Source: CANDYO01 sp964627795
GTDB lineage: Bacteria > Pseudomonadota > Alphaproteobacteria > Rickettsiales > CANDYO01
NCBI GenBank assembly: GCA_964627795.1
Contig: CAZVLF010000003.1
Coordinates: forward strand, 136,340 to 200,339
Direction of reading: 5' to 3'
Length of the DNA stretch: 64,000 nucleotides
Shown here one piece after another: positions 27,154 to 36,748 of this stretch. Within the stretch, counting starts at the first letter, position 1. Each line of letters begins with the position of its first letter. The notes beneath the pieces were generated by a model. It searched no databases, was not told the DNA's origin, and worked only from the letters and a program-made list of their open reading frames with translations. The translations under genes and the position numbers were made by a program.

Positions 27154-29100
27154 ATGCCCTTAAATCTTACAGAAGAAGAAAAAAATTCTCTAGGAGATGG
27201 AGTTTTTGTAGCTGGAACTGGAATAAGTCAGCTAATGCAACATTATAATCCAAGTCAATATAATGTTGAACAAGGAATAGTTTCTAATATTGAAGAACTA
27301 AATCATGCTTTAACAGTGCAGGGTAATAGAATTCAAGATAGAATAATTCTTTTGCATGTTAATGCTTTAAGCAGTGGATTTAGTGAAGGGGAAAATAATC
27401 ATTATGTTGGATTAAGGATAAATAGACAAGATAATGAGCGGTATAGAGTACAATATATTGACCCTATGGGAGGAGGAATAAATCATAATTTAAGAGAAGC
27501 AATAAATAACTCTTTAGGAACAAGTAATATCCAAGAATATTCAGGTGGTTTACAGCATGCAAGAATTGTAGAAGAAAGTAATACAAGAAGAATTGAAGGA
27601 AATAGCCATGATTGTGGTCCTATGCTAGTTTATTTATTAACAAGAGCTACACATGAACAATCATTACCAACTGCAGAAAGTGAGGAAGAATCTATAAGAA
27701 TAGGAAGGCATTTAAGACGCACATACCTAAATGATAATATAAGAAGTAGTGAGATTACCCCATTACATAAAATTATCCCGCAAGATATGAGTACCTTAAT
27801 TTATGTACCACAAGGCTGTTATGCAGAAATTTCTAGTAAAACACCAGGAGAAATATCCGGTTTAATGACTTCAGGTATGGGGCCTTGCTGCCATATAATT
27901 GTTGCTAATAAAGCCAATAAGCACATGTTTTTATGCCATGCTGATAGCCAAATGGATTTAACAGATAAAGATCACGGTATCGTTGCCTGGATAAAGGCAG
28001 CCTGTTCTGAAAGAGGTGATTATCAAAATATAATTGTCAATATTGGAGAAAAAGAAAATGAATCACGACATAATACTTATGATGTGGGGCAGGGTAAAAC
28101 ATTTTATGAGCAAGTTAGAAGAAGTTTAGATCAACTAGAGAAAGAAACGGGAGTTCACATAGATATTGAAACTCATAATACTGATGCCGGATCACAGTAT
28201 GGTATATTGTTATCAAGAAAAAATAATCGATTCTCTTTAAGAACAATAGATGGGGACACAACAACAGCAATCGATATATTAGAAGATGAGGGGTATGAAA
28301 TTAAAGTCCTTAAGGATCCTCATGGGGGATTTACTCTAGAAAGTAGTATTCAGAGTGCCTTAAGAAGAAGAAAACGAAAGGATGGAGCAGAAGTATATCC
28401 GCCTATTTGTGTATTTGATGGGTCATCAGGAAATAGTTTTTTATCACTAGATAATATCGCCAATCGTTATAGTAATTATGATATAGAATGGAATAGGGTG
28501 GAGCGTCATGCTCCAAGTGTATCAAGTAGTAGTGAACGAGAAATTGAAGAAAGAAGAAAAAGAGAAGGGAAATCATTAAGTATTTCAAATAATTTTGAAG
28601 GTTTATCACCTTTATCTTCAGATATTTCATCTCCCTACTCATCTGATAGTACCCATAATTCAGAATATTTTAAAAAAGTGAAATTAAGTTCAAGTGATTC
28701 ACAAAATAGTAAAAAATATCAGTTTTTAATGCATAGAGAAAGAGAAGTAATAGAAGGAAGAAGAACGCCTGACTCTTTTCTTTCTTTAAAAACTATAACT
28801 ACAGAAGAAGGTGTTGCAACGGTAAGAAGTCCATTACAGTCAAATTCAGTACACTCAGTTAGAACAGAGGAAGGGGTAGTTACAGTGAGAAGCCCTTCAA
28901 ATTATTCTACTCAATCAAGGTCTATACATACTGAAGAAGGAGTGGTTACAGTAAGAAGCACACCTAAATCTTCACAAAGAATTAGCGTACATAGTACTGA
29001 AGAAACAAATCTTATCTCAAGTGTAATAAGCTCCTATACTCCTTTAAATACACCCAGATTAAGACATGCTTCACCTAAGGGAAAATCTAATGAAAAATAA
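27154..29100 (+). CDS. CE-clan (Ulp1/YopJ-like) cysteine protease with second Cys-His domain, effector candidate
   Basis: 648 residues, no signal peptide. Domain 1 (about 15-180) has the order of a C48/CE-clan protease: His83 in NNHYVGLR, Asp103 in QYIDPMG, Cys154 in SHDCGPMLVYLL, the arrangement of deubiquitinating, deSUMOylating or deneddylating effectors. Domain 2 (about 215-400) carries GMGPCCHIIVA with Cys245/246 and His262 in LCHADSQ; a Gly-rich strand-Cys and a His 16-17 residues later is the pattern of CheD/CNF1/BLF1-type glutamine deamidases. This second call is inference. The C terminus is Ser-rich and disordered with three TEEGVxTVRS repeats. The N terminus is paralogous to the 1316-residue protein at 41020. 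Host ubiquitin-pathway targeting is the likely role. Confidence 0.7.
   Translation: MPLNLTEEEKNSLGDGVFVAGTGISQLMQHYNPSQYNVEQGIVSNIEELNHALTVQGNRIQDRIILLHVNALSSGFSEGENNHYVGLRINRQDNERYRVQYIDPMGGGINHNLREAINNSLGTSNIQEYSGGLQHARIVEESNTRRIEGNSHDCGPMLVYLLTRATHEQSLPTAESEEESIRIGRHLRRTYLNDNIRSSEITPLHKIIPQDMSTLIYVPQGCYAEISSKTPGEISGLMTSGMGPCCHIIVANKANKHMFLCHADSQMDLTDKDHGIVAWIKAACSERGDYQNIIVNIGEKENESRHNTYDVGQGKTFYEQVRRSLDQLEKETGVHIDIETHNTDAGSQYGILLSRKNNRFSLRTIDGDTTTAIDILEDEGYEIKVLKDPHGGFTLESSIQSALRRRKRKDGAEVYPPICVFDGSSGNSFLSLDNIANRYSNYDIEWNRVERHAPSVSSSSEREIEERRKREGKSLSISNNFEGLSPLSSDISSPYSSDSTHNSEYFKKVKLSSSDSQNSKKYQFLMHREREVIEGRRTPDSFLSLKTITTEEGVATVRSPLQSNSVHSVRTEEGVVTVRSPSNYSTQSRSIHTEEGVVTVRSTPKSSQRISVHSTEETNLISSVISSYTPLNTPRLRHASPKGKSNEK
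28801..28959 (+). repeat. Three TEEGVxTVRS repeats in the C-terminal tail
   Basis: Ten-residue units TEEGVATVRS, TEEGVVTVRS and TEEGVVTVRS begin at 28801, 28864 and 28930, a spacing of 63 and 66 bases. The surroundings are Ser/Gln/Tyr-rich and disordered. A peptide binding or phosphorylation motif presented three times is one interpretation. Confidence 0.85.
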
Positions 29101-29208
29101 ATTTCACCTTTAAAAAGCTTTTTTGCTAATTCATTATTTTTTAAACTAGTAAAATCTTTATAAAAGCTTTACTAATAAAAATTATCACAAAACTTAACTC
29201 AGCCTAAT

Positions 29209-31248
29209 TTATCTATTCCTATCAGTATTTACTGGAGGTTTTTCAGCACGTTTAATCCATGATTGAGCAGCAGCAGTTGCAGCAGTTGCACCAGCGGTAA
29301 CAGCATTATTACCAGTAAGAATATGAGCCCCAACAGCAACCATAGCTGAAGGAATGCAGCCCGTTATAGTATTATAAACTAGTTTTAAGCCTGTTGAGGT
29401 TTCTCTTCCTTGCTGAATGATTTTCCATCTATTAAAGCACTCAATCAATTCTTGACTTTGGGTAATAATAGCTTTTCTATCTTCTTGCGGAAGTGACTTA
29501 AATAAAGTTTTTCTTAGCAAGTGACTTTTTATTAAATCTTCACCAATTTTATTTAAATCAGGCGAAGATTTACTAGTTTCAGTAATTATTCCAGTTTCTA
29601 GCCTATTTAAAATATTTAAAGCATGTTCTTTTCCTTGAAGATGCCTAGCTTCTAAATCCTTTAGATTTTGCATAGCAGTTGAAAAATTTCTACTTATGTT
29701 AGCATCACCATAATTTTTATATTGATGATAGAACTCATATCCTAGTCGTCCTACCCCCCATATAGTTGCACCAGCCACTGCAGCAGAACCACCAACTATG
29801 GCTGCTTTAATTGCAGCATCAGCAGTGTTTGATGGAAGATCTTCTATTGCAAGAGAAGAAATTACAGCTGTAGATATTGCTGCTAATGCACCTGCACCTA
29901 ATGAATTCTCAGGAGCTTGAAGCTGTTCATGATATGCTTTTAATTCATCAGATTGATCAAGTAATTCCATACATGCTTGATCGTCTTGATCCTCTATTGC
30001 TTGTTCTAAAGGAGTTTTTTTAATCTCTGCTTCTAGATGCGCAGAATGAAAATTTTGATCCTTAAATGCTAATTCTGCAATTTGAGGATTTAAACATTTT
30101 ATAGACATCTTATTAGATTCTAGGCTTGCAGAAACTTTATACTTCTCATAACATGTTTTTCCTTCTAGGGTAAGGCTATTAAAATCAGCTCCATGTCTGT
30201 AGAGTAGATGAAGAGATTCTATAAATCCCTTATCTGTACTATTTTCAAGCCTTGCTATGCAAAGGGCTTCAAGAGCGCTTGTTCCTTCAGGTTTGTCATT
30301 TATTGAATCTTGGTGTTGTAGTAACATATCCTTAAGTTGAGCATTGAACTCTTCATCGCTCATATCTGAAGAGCTTAAACAAAATTTTACAAGTTCAGTA
30401 GGCTCCAATGCATCAAGATCAGTTTGCTTAATAAGTTCTTTTTCAATTAAAATATCTGTTAGATTTTTTTTATTGCGAATTAAAGCTAGCGCACTAACTC
30501 CATTATATTTTTTAGTTAAAGAAAAACCTTTACTGGATAAAGTCTCGATTAAATCTACTATTTGCTCAGGAGCTAGAGCTTCTCTTTTATAAGTCTCTTT
30601 TCCGTTTACAATTGATTGGTTGTAAACATAAATATTATTGCATCCCTTGCACAATAATTTCATTGGAGTAGAACCATCAGCTGCCACAAATTGTTCTTCA
30701 TCAAGCATAGCATCTTTTGTTTTAAAATCAGCCTCAAGCATTGCACCAACCAATTTATTTATTTGTTTTTTAAAGTCATTAAAATTATACTTTTCTAATT
30801 CTGTTGAATTACCTTTTGCCACTTCAGCATTTAATGTTTGTTGTGCACATAAATGATGTAGTAAAGTGTAATTTAAATCTTTTTTAGGTTCTGGACCGCT
30901 CCAAACTAATTGGCAATTTCTTAAGTTAAATTTTTCTGAAAGTATTTTTTTAGCAATAATACTAGTACTATTAAAAAGTTTTTCTTCTGGTTCTTCGATT
31001 TCAGGAGTCGGTGGTTTTTGATCATCATTTTCTAACTCTACTTTAGTTTGTTCAGCTAGAGCAGTTTCATTATTTTCTTCTCGTCTTGCTTTTATTGCAT
31101 TTAAGAATGTTTCTGGTTTTCTTTTAGCTGGGGGAGCTTTATGATAGTCTTCAATAGCTTCCATAACTTTTTTATCTGGAGTTGTTTTACCTTCTTTTTC
31201 CCTTTCTCCTAATCTTTCTCTTAATTCATCTAATAATGATTTTTTCAT
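29209..31248 (-). CDS. Ankyrin-like protein with C-terminal membrane segments, effector candidate
   Basis: 679 residues. The N-terminal 110 residues are highly charged and probably disordered (KKSLLDELRERLGEREKEGK ...). Divergent ankyrin-type units are visible at about 125-215 (YTLLHHLCAQQ, DGSTPMKLLCKG) and 255-400 (VSALALIRNKKNLTDILIEKEL, EGTSALEALC, LYRHGADFNSLTLEGKTCYEKY). Two Ala/Gly-rich hydrophobic stretches near 455-510 and 625-660 could insert in a membrane. A host-membrane ankyrin protein would fit. It converges with the CE-clan protease gene, 108 bases between stops, containing a weak TAGTAAA/TTTACTA inverted repeat. Confidence 0.6.
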   Translation of the reverse strand: MKKSLLDELRERLGEREKEGKTTPDKKVMEAIEDYHKAPPAKRKPETFLNAIKARREENNETALAEQTKVELENDDQKPPTPEIEEPEEKLFNSTSIIAKKILSEKFNLRNCQLVWSGPEPKKDLNYTLLHHLCAQQTLNAEVAKGNSTELEKYNFNDFKKQINKLVGAMLEADFKTKDAMLDEEQFVAADGSTPMKLLCKGCNNIYVYNQSIVNGKETYKREALAPEQIVDLIETLSSKGFSLTKKYNGVSALALIRNKKNLTDILIEKELIKQTDLDALEPTELVKFCLSSSDMSDEEFNAQLKDMLLQHQDSINDKPEGTSALEALCIARLENSTDKGFIESLHLLYRHGADFNSLTLEGKTCYEKYKVSASLESNKMSIKCLNPQIAELAFKDQNFHSAHLEAEIKKTPLEQAIEDQDDQACMELLDQSDELKAYHEQLQAPENSLGAGALAAISTAVISSLAIEDLPSNTADAAIKAAIVGGSAAVAGATIWGVGRLGYEFYHQYKNYGDANISRNFSTAMQNLKDLEARHLQGKEHALNILNRLETGIITETSKSSPDLNKIGEDLIKSHLLRKTLFKSLPQEDRKAIITQSQELIECFNRWKIIQQGRETSTGLKLVYNTITGCIPSAMVAVGAHILTGNNAVTAGATAATAAAQSWIKRAEKPPVNTDRNR

Positions 31249-31331
31249 AATGCTTACCTATTATATTTTGATAAATTTTTATTATAATATGAGTTTCTTT
31301 AATAAAAGGTTAAATTCATTAAAAATCTTCT

Positions 31332-31892
31332 TTATTGGGTTAATGCCTCATTTGATAAATACAAGGCTTCTAGTTTTAAACTAATCTCTGTTTGTTTAAT
31401 GTAAGTATTGGTAGAGTTCATAGATTTATTAACTCTTGGAGCGATTATGGTTTTTGCAAAATCAGTTCCCGATAGCTTTGTAATATTTCCATCTGTTGTT
31501 TTAGGTGAGGGGCTACTTAATCCAAATAATGTAAGTATTTTTTGTGTGGCCTTGCTATCGCTAGCATCTTTAATAAATTTATCAGCATTATCTTTTATTT
31601 TTTTTGGGGCATTATTAACATTGCTTATTATAGTTGCTCCACTTTTATAAAAATCCTTAACAAATTGTTGCCAGCGTTCTTTAGGCCCACTAGGAAAATA
31701 ATACATAATATTATTATTTAGCCAGGCAACAACATCTTCAGGCCTCTTTGTTATGTCATTTTGACCCTCTTCAATTTCTTGCTTATCTAGTTGCTCAATA
31801 TCTTGAGTTTGGGCTAATGTGATGCTACTACAAAATAATATTAAACATATTGTTATTATGCTGCGAATATAAGAAAATTGATATTTATGCAT
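31332..31892 (-). CDS. Exported hypothetical protein behind the TpsB transporter
   Basis: 186 residues with a signal peptide (SIITICLILFCSSITLAQ) and a hydrophilic, mostly helical mature part. It starts 15 bases after the end of the TpsB gene on the same strand and is almost certainly co-transcribed with it. A passenger protein (TpsA) normally carries a haemagglutinin-like TPS domain of 200 or more residues; none is visible here, so it could be a small non-canonical partner, a periplasmic helper, or a leftover. No family is recognised. Confidence 0.65.
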   Translation of the reverse strand: MHKYQFSYIRSIITICLILFCSSITLAQTQDIEQLDKQEIEEGQNDITKRPEDVVAWLNNNIMYYFPSGPKERWQQFVKDFYKSGATIISNVNNAPKKIKDNADKFIKDASDSKATQKILTLFGLSSPSPKTTDGNITKLSGTDFAKTIIAPRVNKSMNSTNTYIKQTEISLKLEALYLSNEALTQ

Positions 31893-31907
31893 ATTTTAAC
31901 CTTACTT

Positions 31908-33581
31908 TTAGAATTTAAATATCTTATTTAAAAATATATTGAATCTTGTCCCTGCTTTTATGTTATTCCCATCAACCACATAATTGCGTTTAAATGGTTG
32001 TGCAATTTCAGTACTTAAATTAATGTCATTAGCAAATTTAAATCTTAAACCTGCTCCTGCAGATGAAAGAGTTGAAATATTGGTGTTTGACGGTTGATTT
32101 CCTATATGGCCAGTATCAATAAATACAAATGGTTGAATTTGTTCAAGAAATTGATTTTTTAAATTCCTGTTATATCTAGCTTCAAATGAAGCGGCCATCA
32201 TTTTGTTTCCATCTATAGTGGAAAACTGGTATCCACGACCAAACTCCCTTCCACCTAAAATAAATAATTCTTGTTCAGGTAATTTTTTATTCGAATAATT
32301 AGCTGAAAGATGAATAAAAAGGCTAAAATCATTAACTAAAAGCTGTTCTCGATAAATATCTAAGGTTGCTAAATTGAAATGCTTATCCGCTATATCATTT
32401 TGATCTTGATAGTTTTTAAAATCACCATTTATTCCTTGGATTAAATTTGTTTTAATTATGTTATATCCATCTAGTTTATCTTTAAATAAATACTCTAACC
32501 CCATGTTAATAGACCAATATTTTGAGCTATCAGTTTTAACCGAAGAATTATAGTTACTTAAGCCATAATTAGTTAGGGTTTTAAAATGGGTGCCAAGGTT
32601 TATCTCTAATTCTTGAGATGCAGTTAAGTATAAAGGATGAGCAACCATAAAACTAAAGCTACTCTGATGATTATCTTCAATGCTTAAGGAGCTGGATTTA
32701 TTAGGATTATCTTTTGCATATGAAGCAGCTAAATATGCATAAGTACCAATATTATTTACTGGTACTCCATATTTTAAGCCTAAGTCATATAAACGATTAG
32801 GATGATTGCTAGCAAGCCCTGTAAAAGCTAAAGAATCACCATCTTTAAATAAACTATATCTTTGCGCTTCAATAAGAGCTTGTTCTTTTCCTAATTCATC
32901 CGTGCCATTATTATCAGCATGAGCAAGAACTTCTCCTTTAAGTCTTTGTGAAATTAACACTAGATCTATAGATTTATCATCTTTATTAGTTTGAAGATCT
33001 TCTCTAATTCTATAGCTTACTTTATAACTAGGAACTTTATTTATTAAAGCAAGGTACTTTTGTGTATGCTTTACCTTTGAAGGTTTTTCATCTAAAATTT
33101 TGTTAGCGTAAGTCTGAATTAATTCATCACTATCTCCAACAATAACTATATTATCAAGAGTAGATATTTTTACAGTTATATTTAGTATCCCGTTATTAAG
33201 ATCTTTTTCGTTGATCATTATGCGCGGAAGTAAGTAATCTTGATTGATAAAATATTTTACTAATTGCTTATTTAAAGCTGAAATTCTTTCATTATTAATA
33301 TAACTATTTAAATATTCTTTATGGATAAAATCAAAATTGCCTTGATAATTAACTCCTTCTACATTTATAGCTATCTTTTTTACAAAATAATTTTTATCTA
33401 TAGTCTTCAAATTAGCATGATTTAAGGGTGAAATCTGAGTTATTTTCTTAGATGTTATAGAAGATTTATTTTTATCGTGATAATCAAATTTGTTCTTGTT
33501 AGTTGCTTGGTTAAAAACTGTTGCATAACTAAAGATCGATAAAAAGTTGGTAATAAATATGTACTTAGTAATAGATTTCAT
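31908..33581 (-). CDS. Two-partner secretion transporter, ShlB/FhaC/HecB family (TpsB)
   Basis: 557-residue outer-membrane protein. A leader-like N terminus, a POTRA_2-type periplasmic region at about 65-200 (VKKIAINVEGVNYQGNF, GILNITVKISTLDNIVIVG), then the ShlB beta-barrel to the C-terminal Phe (KIFKF), which is the normal barrel-insertion signal. The two barrel signatures are present: RGYQFS (loop L6 motif) and PFVFIDTG (F-x-D-x-G). The family exports a large TpsA protein through the outer membrane. No intact TpsA gene is adjacent; the nearest beta-helix-like sequence is the broken gene at 38722. It has a plausible promoter at 33614-33642. Confidence 0.85.
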   Translation of the reverse strand: MKSITKYIFITNFLSIFSYATVFNQATNKNKFDYHDKNKSSITSKKITQISPLNHANLKTIDKNYFVKKIAINVEGVNYQGNFDFIHKEYLNSYINNERISALNKQLVKYFINQDYLLPRIMINEKDLNNGILNITVKISTLDNIVIVGDSDELIQTYANKILDEKPSKVKHTQKYLALINKVPSYKVSYRIREDLQTNKDDKSIDLVLISQRLKGEVLAHADNNGTDELGKEQALIEAQRYSLFKDGDSLAFTGLASNHPNRLYDLGLKYGVPVNNIGTYAYLAASYAKDNPNKSSSLSIEDNHQSSFSFMVAHPLYLTASQELEINLGTHFKTLTNYGLSNYNSSVKTDSSKYWSINMGLEYLFKDKLDGYNIIKTNLIQGINGDFKNYQDQNDIADKHFNLATLDIYREQLLVNDFSLFIHLSANYSNKKLPEQELFILGGREFGRGYQFSTIDGNKMMAASFEARYNRNLKNQFLEQIQPFVFIDTGHIGNQPSNTNISTLSSAGAGLRFKFANDINLSTEIAQPFKRNYVVDGNNIKAGTRFNIFLNKIFKF

Positions 33582-33613
33582 AACAATATATTAAATTTTA
33601 TCCTATTTATATG

Positions 33614-33642
33614 ATAGTATAAAATCGTCATATGTATTGCAA
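33614..33642 (-). promoter_or_regulatory. Candidate promoter of the TpsB gene
   Basis: On the minus strand TTGCAA (33642-33637) and TACTAT (33619-33614) are separated by 17 bases and end 32 bases before the ATG. Both boxes match the consensus at four of six positions. The rest of the 307-base gap (33582-33888) shows nothing else. Confidence 0.35.
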
Positions 33643-33888
33643 CCAATAATATTTTATGTAATTCTCTAGGTTCAAAATATTAGAATAATTATTAATAAAA
33701 ATATCCAATCACTTTGTATTATGAAATTAAATACTTAACTTTCATTTCTATTTGCAAATAATATTAATCTAAAATTAAAATTACTATGTATAAGAGCGAT
33801 ATAACTAATTTAGATAAAGTGATTTTATGTGGTTTTACAATCTTAATAAACCATTTAATAAGTATAAGTCATAAAAAAATTATAAATA

Positions 33889-34713
33889 TTAATCTACTGA
33901 ATAATATCCAAGATCTAGCTTAATTAACTCGATAGCTAATTCTTGACTATCTATAGTGCTACTAAAATCTTTAACATCATTAAAGTGTCCTGGAAGAACT
34001 TCTCCATACTTCTTAAGAATAAGGGATTCTGGAGTCATAACCCTAGTTAACCAATATGAATATACATCATAGTCTTCACTTAATAATATAGTTGAAACTT
34101 CGGTGTGCAAATCTTTTAATAATACGATTATTCCTCCATCCCCCTCAGAACAAAGCTTCTTTATATTTGAAGCGAATACTGTGTTTCTATCTGTAATAAA
34201 TTTATGCTTTAGAATCATACTTACAAAAAGCTTTGTACCTCTACCGTAAGAAAAGCTATCCATTTCGTTAGTTGATATCACCTCATTTAGGTTTTTATTC
34301 ATAAAAAACTTATGTGAAGTAATACTAGAAAATTTTTTATATGAATCATGGAATTTCTTCTTTAAGCTTGAGTAAGCACCAAAATCCTGCATATCTATTG
34401 AATTTAACGAGAAATTTAGATTTTTTGCCATCTTTAAAAAGCTATAAGTTGAAGTAAAAAATTTGCGTGTGATACTTTGATGCGTATTAGATTCTTTATT
34501 GTGAGATGTTTGATCATTTACAATAGCTCCTACTGCACGCAATCCATAAAAATCTAGTAATTCAATGTTTTCTTTATCTTCTGCTTCGTCTATAGCAACT
34601 TTATTAAAATTAAGTTCCTTTAAAGCTGGAAGAAGTTTTAATAAAATATTTCTCGAGTAACTATCTTGTATACCATAATATACAATCACTATTGGACAAT
34701 TTTCTTTGGTCAT
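33889..34713 (-). CDS. Uncharacterised protein resembling the EreA/ChaN/TraB-type fold
   Basis: 274 residues, cytosolic. An N-terminal strand (CPIVIVYYGIQDSYSRN), a KVAIDEAEDKENIELL segment, then TDRNTVFASNIKKL and GGIIVLLKDLHTEVSTILLSEDYDVYSYWL follow the order of the EreA/ChaN/TraB superfamily, where a Glu-rich early motif and a late G-x-H-x segment line the active site. The usual Gly-x-His is KDLH here. The match is by eye and moderate. The gene is monocistronic with long noncoding DNA on both sides. Confidence 0.4.
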   Translation of the reverse strand: MTKENCPIVIVYYGIQDSYSRNILLKLLPALKELNFNKVAIDEAEDKENIELLDFYGLRAVGAIVNDQTSHNKESNTHQSITRKFFTSTYSFLKMAKNLNFSLNSIDMQDFGAYSSLKKKFHDSYKKFSSITSHKFFMNKNLNEVISTNEMDSFSYGRGTKLFVSMILKHKFITDRNTVFASNIKKLCSEGDGGIIVLLKDLHTEVSTILLSEDYDVYSYWLTRVMTPESLILKKYGEVLPGHFNDVKDFSSTIDSQELAIELIKLDLGYYSVD

Positions 34714-34867
34714 ATTATCTCTAATAAGTTAAGGTTTTAATGCATATTAAAGTCTTAATGCAATTTCGTCAATAAATTAATTTAATTGCTGTGCAAATTT
34801 ATAAAAAAAATGAAATTTAATACCAAATGATTGACAAGTTGAAATACGAGCATCAAAGAGATTGCAA

Positions 34868-34948
34868 ATGATAAAATATACTCAAATTAAATTAAAAGAA
34901 CGAGAGAATATATCTCAACTATTTAATTCTAAGCCGTTTTACTCATGA
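34868..34948 (+). mobile_element. Possible IS30-type transposase N-terminal scrap
   Basis: Twenty-six codons (MIKYTQIKLKERENISQLFN...) resemble the first helix region of IS30-family transposases (usual form YTxLxxxERxxIxxL) and end at a TGA. No DDE domain or terminal repeats are visible nearby, so this is at most a relic. Confidence 0.3.
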
Positions 34949-35405
34949 AGGTTTTTTGTACTTTATACTTAGTTCTACTTGCGCATATTGTAATTTTATT
35001 TAATCTAAATTTATTTAACAAACACTTATGAAAATTATGTATTTAGCGATCAAATTTAAAGATCAATTCCTTATCTTCTAACTTATAATAGCGTTGCTAA
35101 TTGTTAGAGGGTTTTGGGATAAAAATAAATGTTAACTCTATTTTAAAATTTAGATTTTCTTCAAAGTTAAAATGTAGTGCTTTATAATTAAATCCTAGCA
35201 AAAATATATTCTATTTCATTATATTCATAACATCATATCCATAATTTGTAGGGAAGAAATTTTATGAGAATAAATTGAATATATAAGCTAATTTACTAAT
35301 TTAATATTGCTTTAGTTATATGTTTAGAACTTAAAATATACTACTTTACATAAATATTATTTTATATTATCTCTATTTATTGAAATAATTAATAAATTAT
35401 TCAAT
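34949..35405. other. Noncoding stretch
   Basis: Together with 34714-34867 this makes nearly 700 bases without a gene. Frames are short and stop-ridden; I see no RNA gene, repeat or clear promoter apart from a TTGACA at 34831 without a matching -10. Confidence 0.4.
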
Positions 35406-36329
35406 ATGATTATACCTTCTTTATATAACGTTGTTATTTTCTCAAGTTCATTATCTATGTTAGCATGTGCAATGAATTATGTGTTAAAAGTTTCAAAAAC
35501 AAATTTTACCTTTGCACTAAGTGGTGGATCACCAGAAATATCATTTGAACATGCAGTTACTTTATTTGGAAAAATCTCTTTGAGCTCACAAAAATTTTAT
35601 GAAGAACTTAATAAATATTCATATAACCCAAATAAAATAAGTGAGTTTGGAATTTTATTAAAAGACTTTGCAACTGAGTATGATATTCAATTTATAAATA
35701 AAATAGGAATTCAAAATTTTATTGAGCTTGCTAATGACATTATAGATTATAATTTTGATAATGTTAAAGGTTTTAAACATGCTAAAGACTATACTATCAA
35801 CTATAATGGTCTTTCATCAATTGATAAAGACATAATTGAGCTAAGTGCTGGTCTCTTTGCAGCATTTTTTTGTATACCTCTGGTGACCTCAATTTCAATA
35901 ATGTATCAGCTGTTTAATTATTATAATTTTTTATCTTTAAAAATATATATAAGTAATTTAATTGGTTTAAACATTAGTAAAAGCACAGAATTTGCCTTAA
36001 AAGTTGAAAAAGAAAATGTAGATTACATTCAAAATTTTGGCATTAAATATTTTTTTATAGAAGGAAGAAACTCTATTTTTGACAAAGTGAGTTTTCTTGG
36101 TAACTTAGCTGTATTAAATGAATATAATAAATTACAAAATTCTGATAATGCCTCTAAAATTACTTCTCTTATTAAGAAAAGTTTTTTTTATTCCCCTTAT
36201 AATATTGGCTTTCATATACTTGAAAGTTCTTCGTATTCTGATGAGGATATAAAAGAAGTATTAGCATATGAACTTGCAAGTGCAATTAAAAATTTTAAAA
36301 TTGAGCAATTTTCAAGCTTATCAATTAAG
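35406..36329 (+). CDS. Hypothetical membrane protein truncated by a scaffold gap, possible degenerate M48 peptidase
   Basis: 308 readable residues up to the run of N. A hydrophobic N terminus (SLYNVVIFSSSLSMLACAM) and a strong membrane helix at about 150-180 (LSAGLFAAFFCIPLVTSISIMYQLF) are visible. Near the gap the stretch YSDEDIKEVLAYELASAIKNF resembles the zinc-site helix of M48 peptidases (usual form SDEEL..VLAHELGH..N), but with Tyr instead of the first His and Ala/Ile instead of the second, so any such domain would be inactive. The sequence after the gap (GIIFKQ then stop) cannot be assumed to belong to it because the true gap length and frame are unknown. Confidence 0.45.
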
Positions 36330-36339
36330 NNNNNNNNNN
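36330..36339. other. Assembly gap (10 N)
   Basis: Ten undetermined bases, a conventional scaffold-join size. Sequence left and right may not be truly adjacent at this distance. Confidence 0.99.
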
Positions 36340-36409
36340 GCAGAGGCATAATTTTTAAACAGTAAAATGAACGGAAAAGGCAAAATTACATTTATTAGGT
36401 AAATTTGAT

Positions 36410-36682
36410 ATGGTAAGGATAATAAAATATTCAGGAAATCATAGCCTTAAAATAATTGAATTTTTAAAAGAAGCTAAAATTGATTTTAGCAAATTAAATA
36501 GAATAGATATTCTTGAAATATCTGAAGCTATAACTTCAAATAATTTAGAATTTTTAGCAGAACTAAGAACTGTTAATTCTAGAGTTGATTGCGATTTAGC
36601 TAATATAGGTGCAGTTAACTTATATGAAGTTTATGATAAGTGTTTGTTATATGGCCTAAATAATGATGTTTGTTTAGTTTAG
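36410..36682 (+). CDS. Hypothetical protein after the gap
   Basis: 90 residues, helical, no membrane segment, no ribosome site before the ATG. The frame stays open 14 codons upstream of the ATG (TEKAKLHLLGKFD) back to a TGA, so it may be the C-terminal part of a larger gene interrupted before or inside the scaffold gap. The sequence (KEAKIDFSKLNRIDILEISEAI) has no recognised family. Confidence 0.35.
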   Translation: MVRIIKYSGNHSLKIIEFLKEAKIDFSKLNRIDILEISEAITSNNLEFLAELRTVNSRVDCDLANIGAVNLYEVYDKCLLYGLNNDVCLV

Positions 36683-36748
36683 GATAGCTAGTTTTTTAAA
36701 ATCTAACAACAATATTCTTATCATGGTTAAGCTATTAGTAAAGTTCTT

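Noticed and set aside
29101..29208. Bidirectional terminator between the CE-clan protease gene and the ankyrin-like gene
   Set aside because: The TAGTAAA/TTTACTA arms are imperfectly placed, have no G+C core and no clear T-run; too weak to call.
35406..36365. A single 319-residue protein reading through the run of N
   Set aside because: The gap size is conventional, so the frame across it is meaningless; only the part before the gap is supported.
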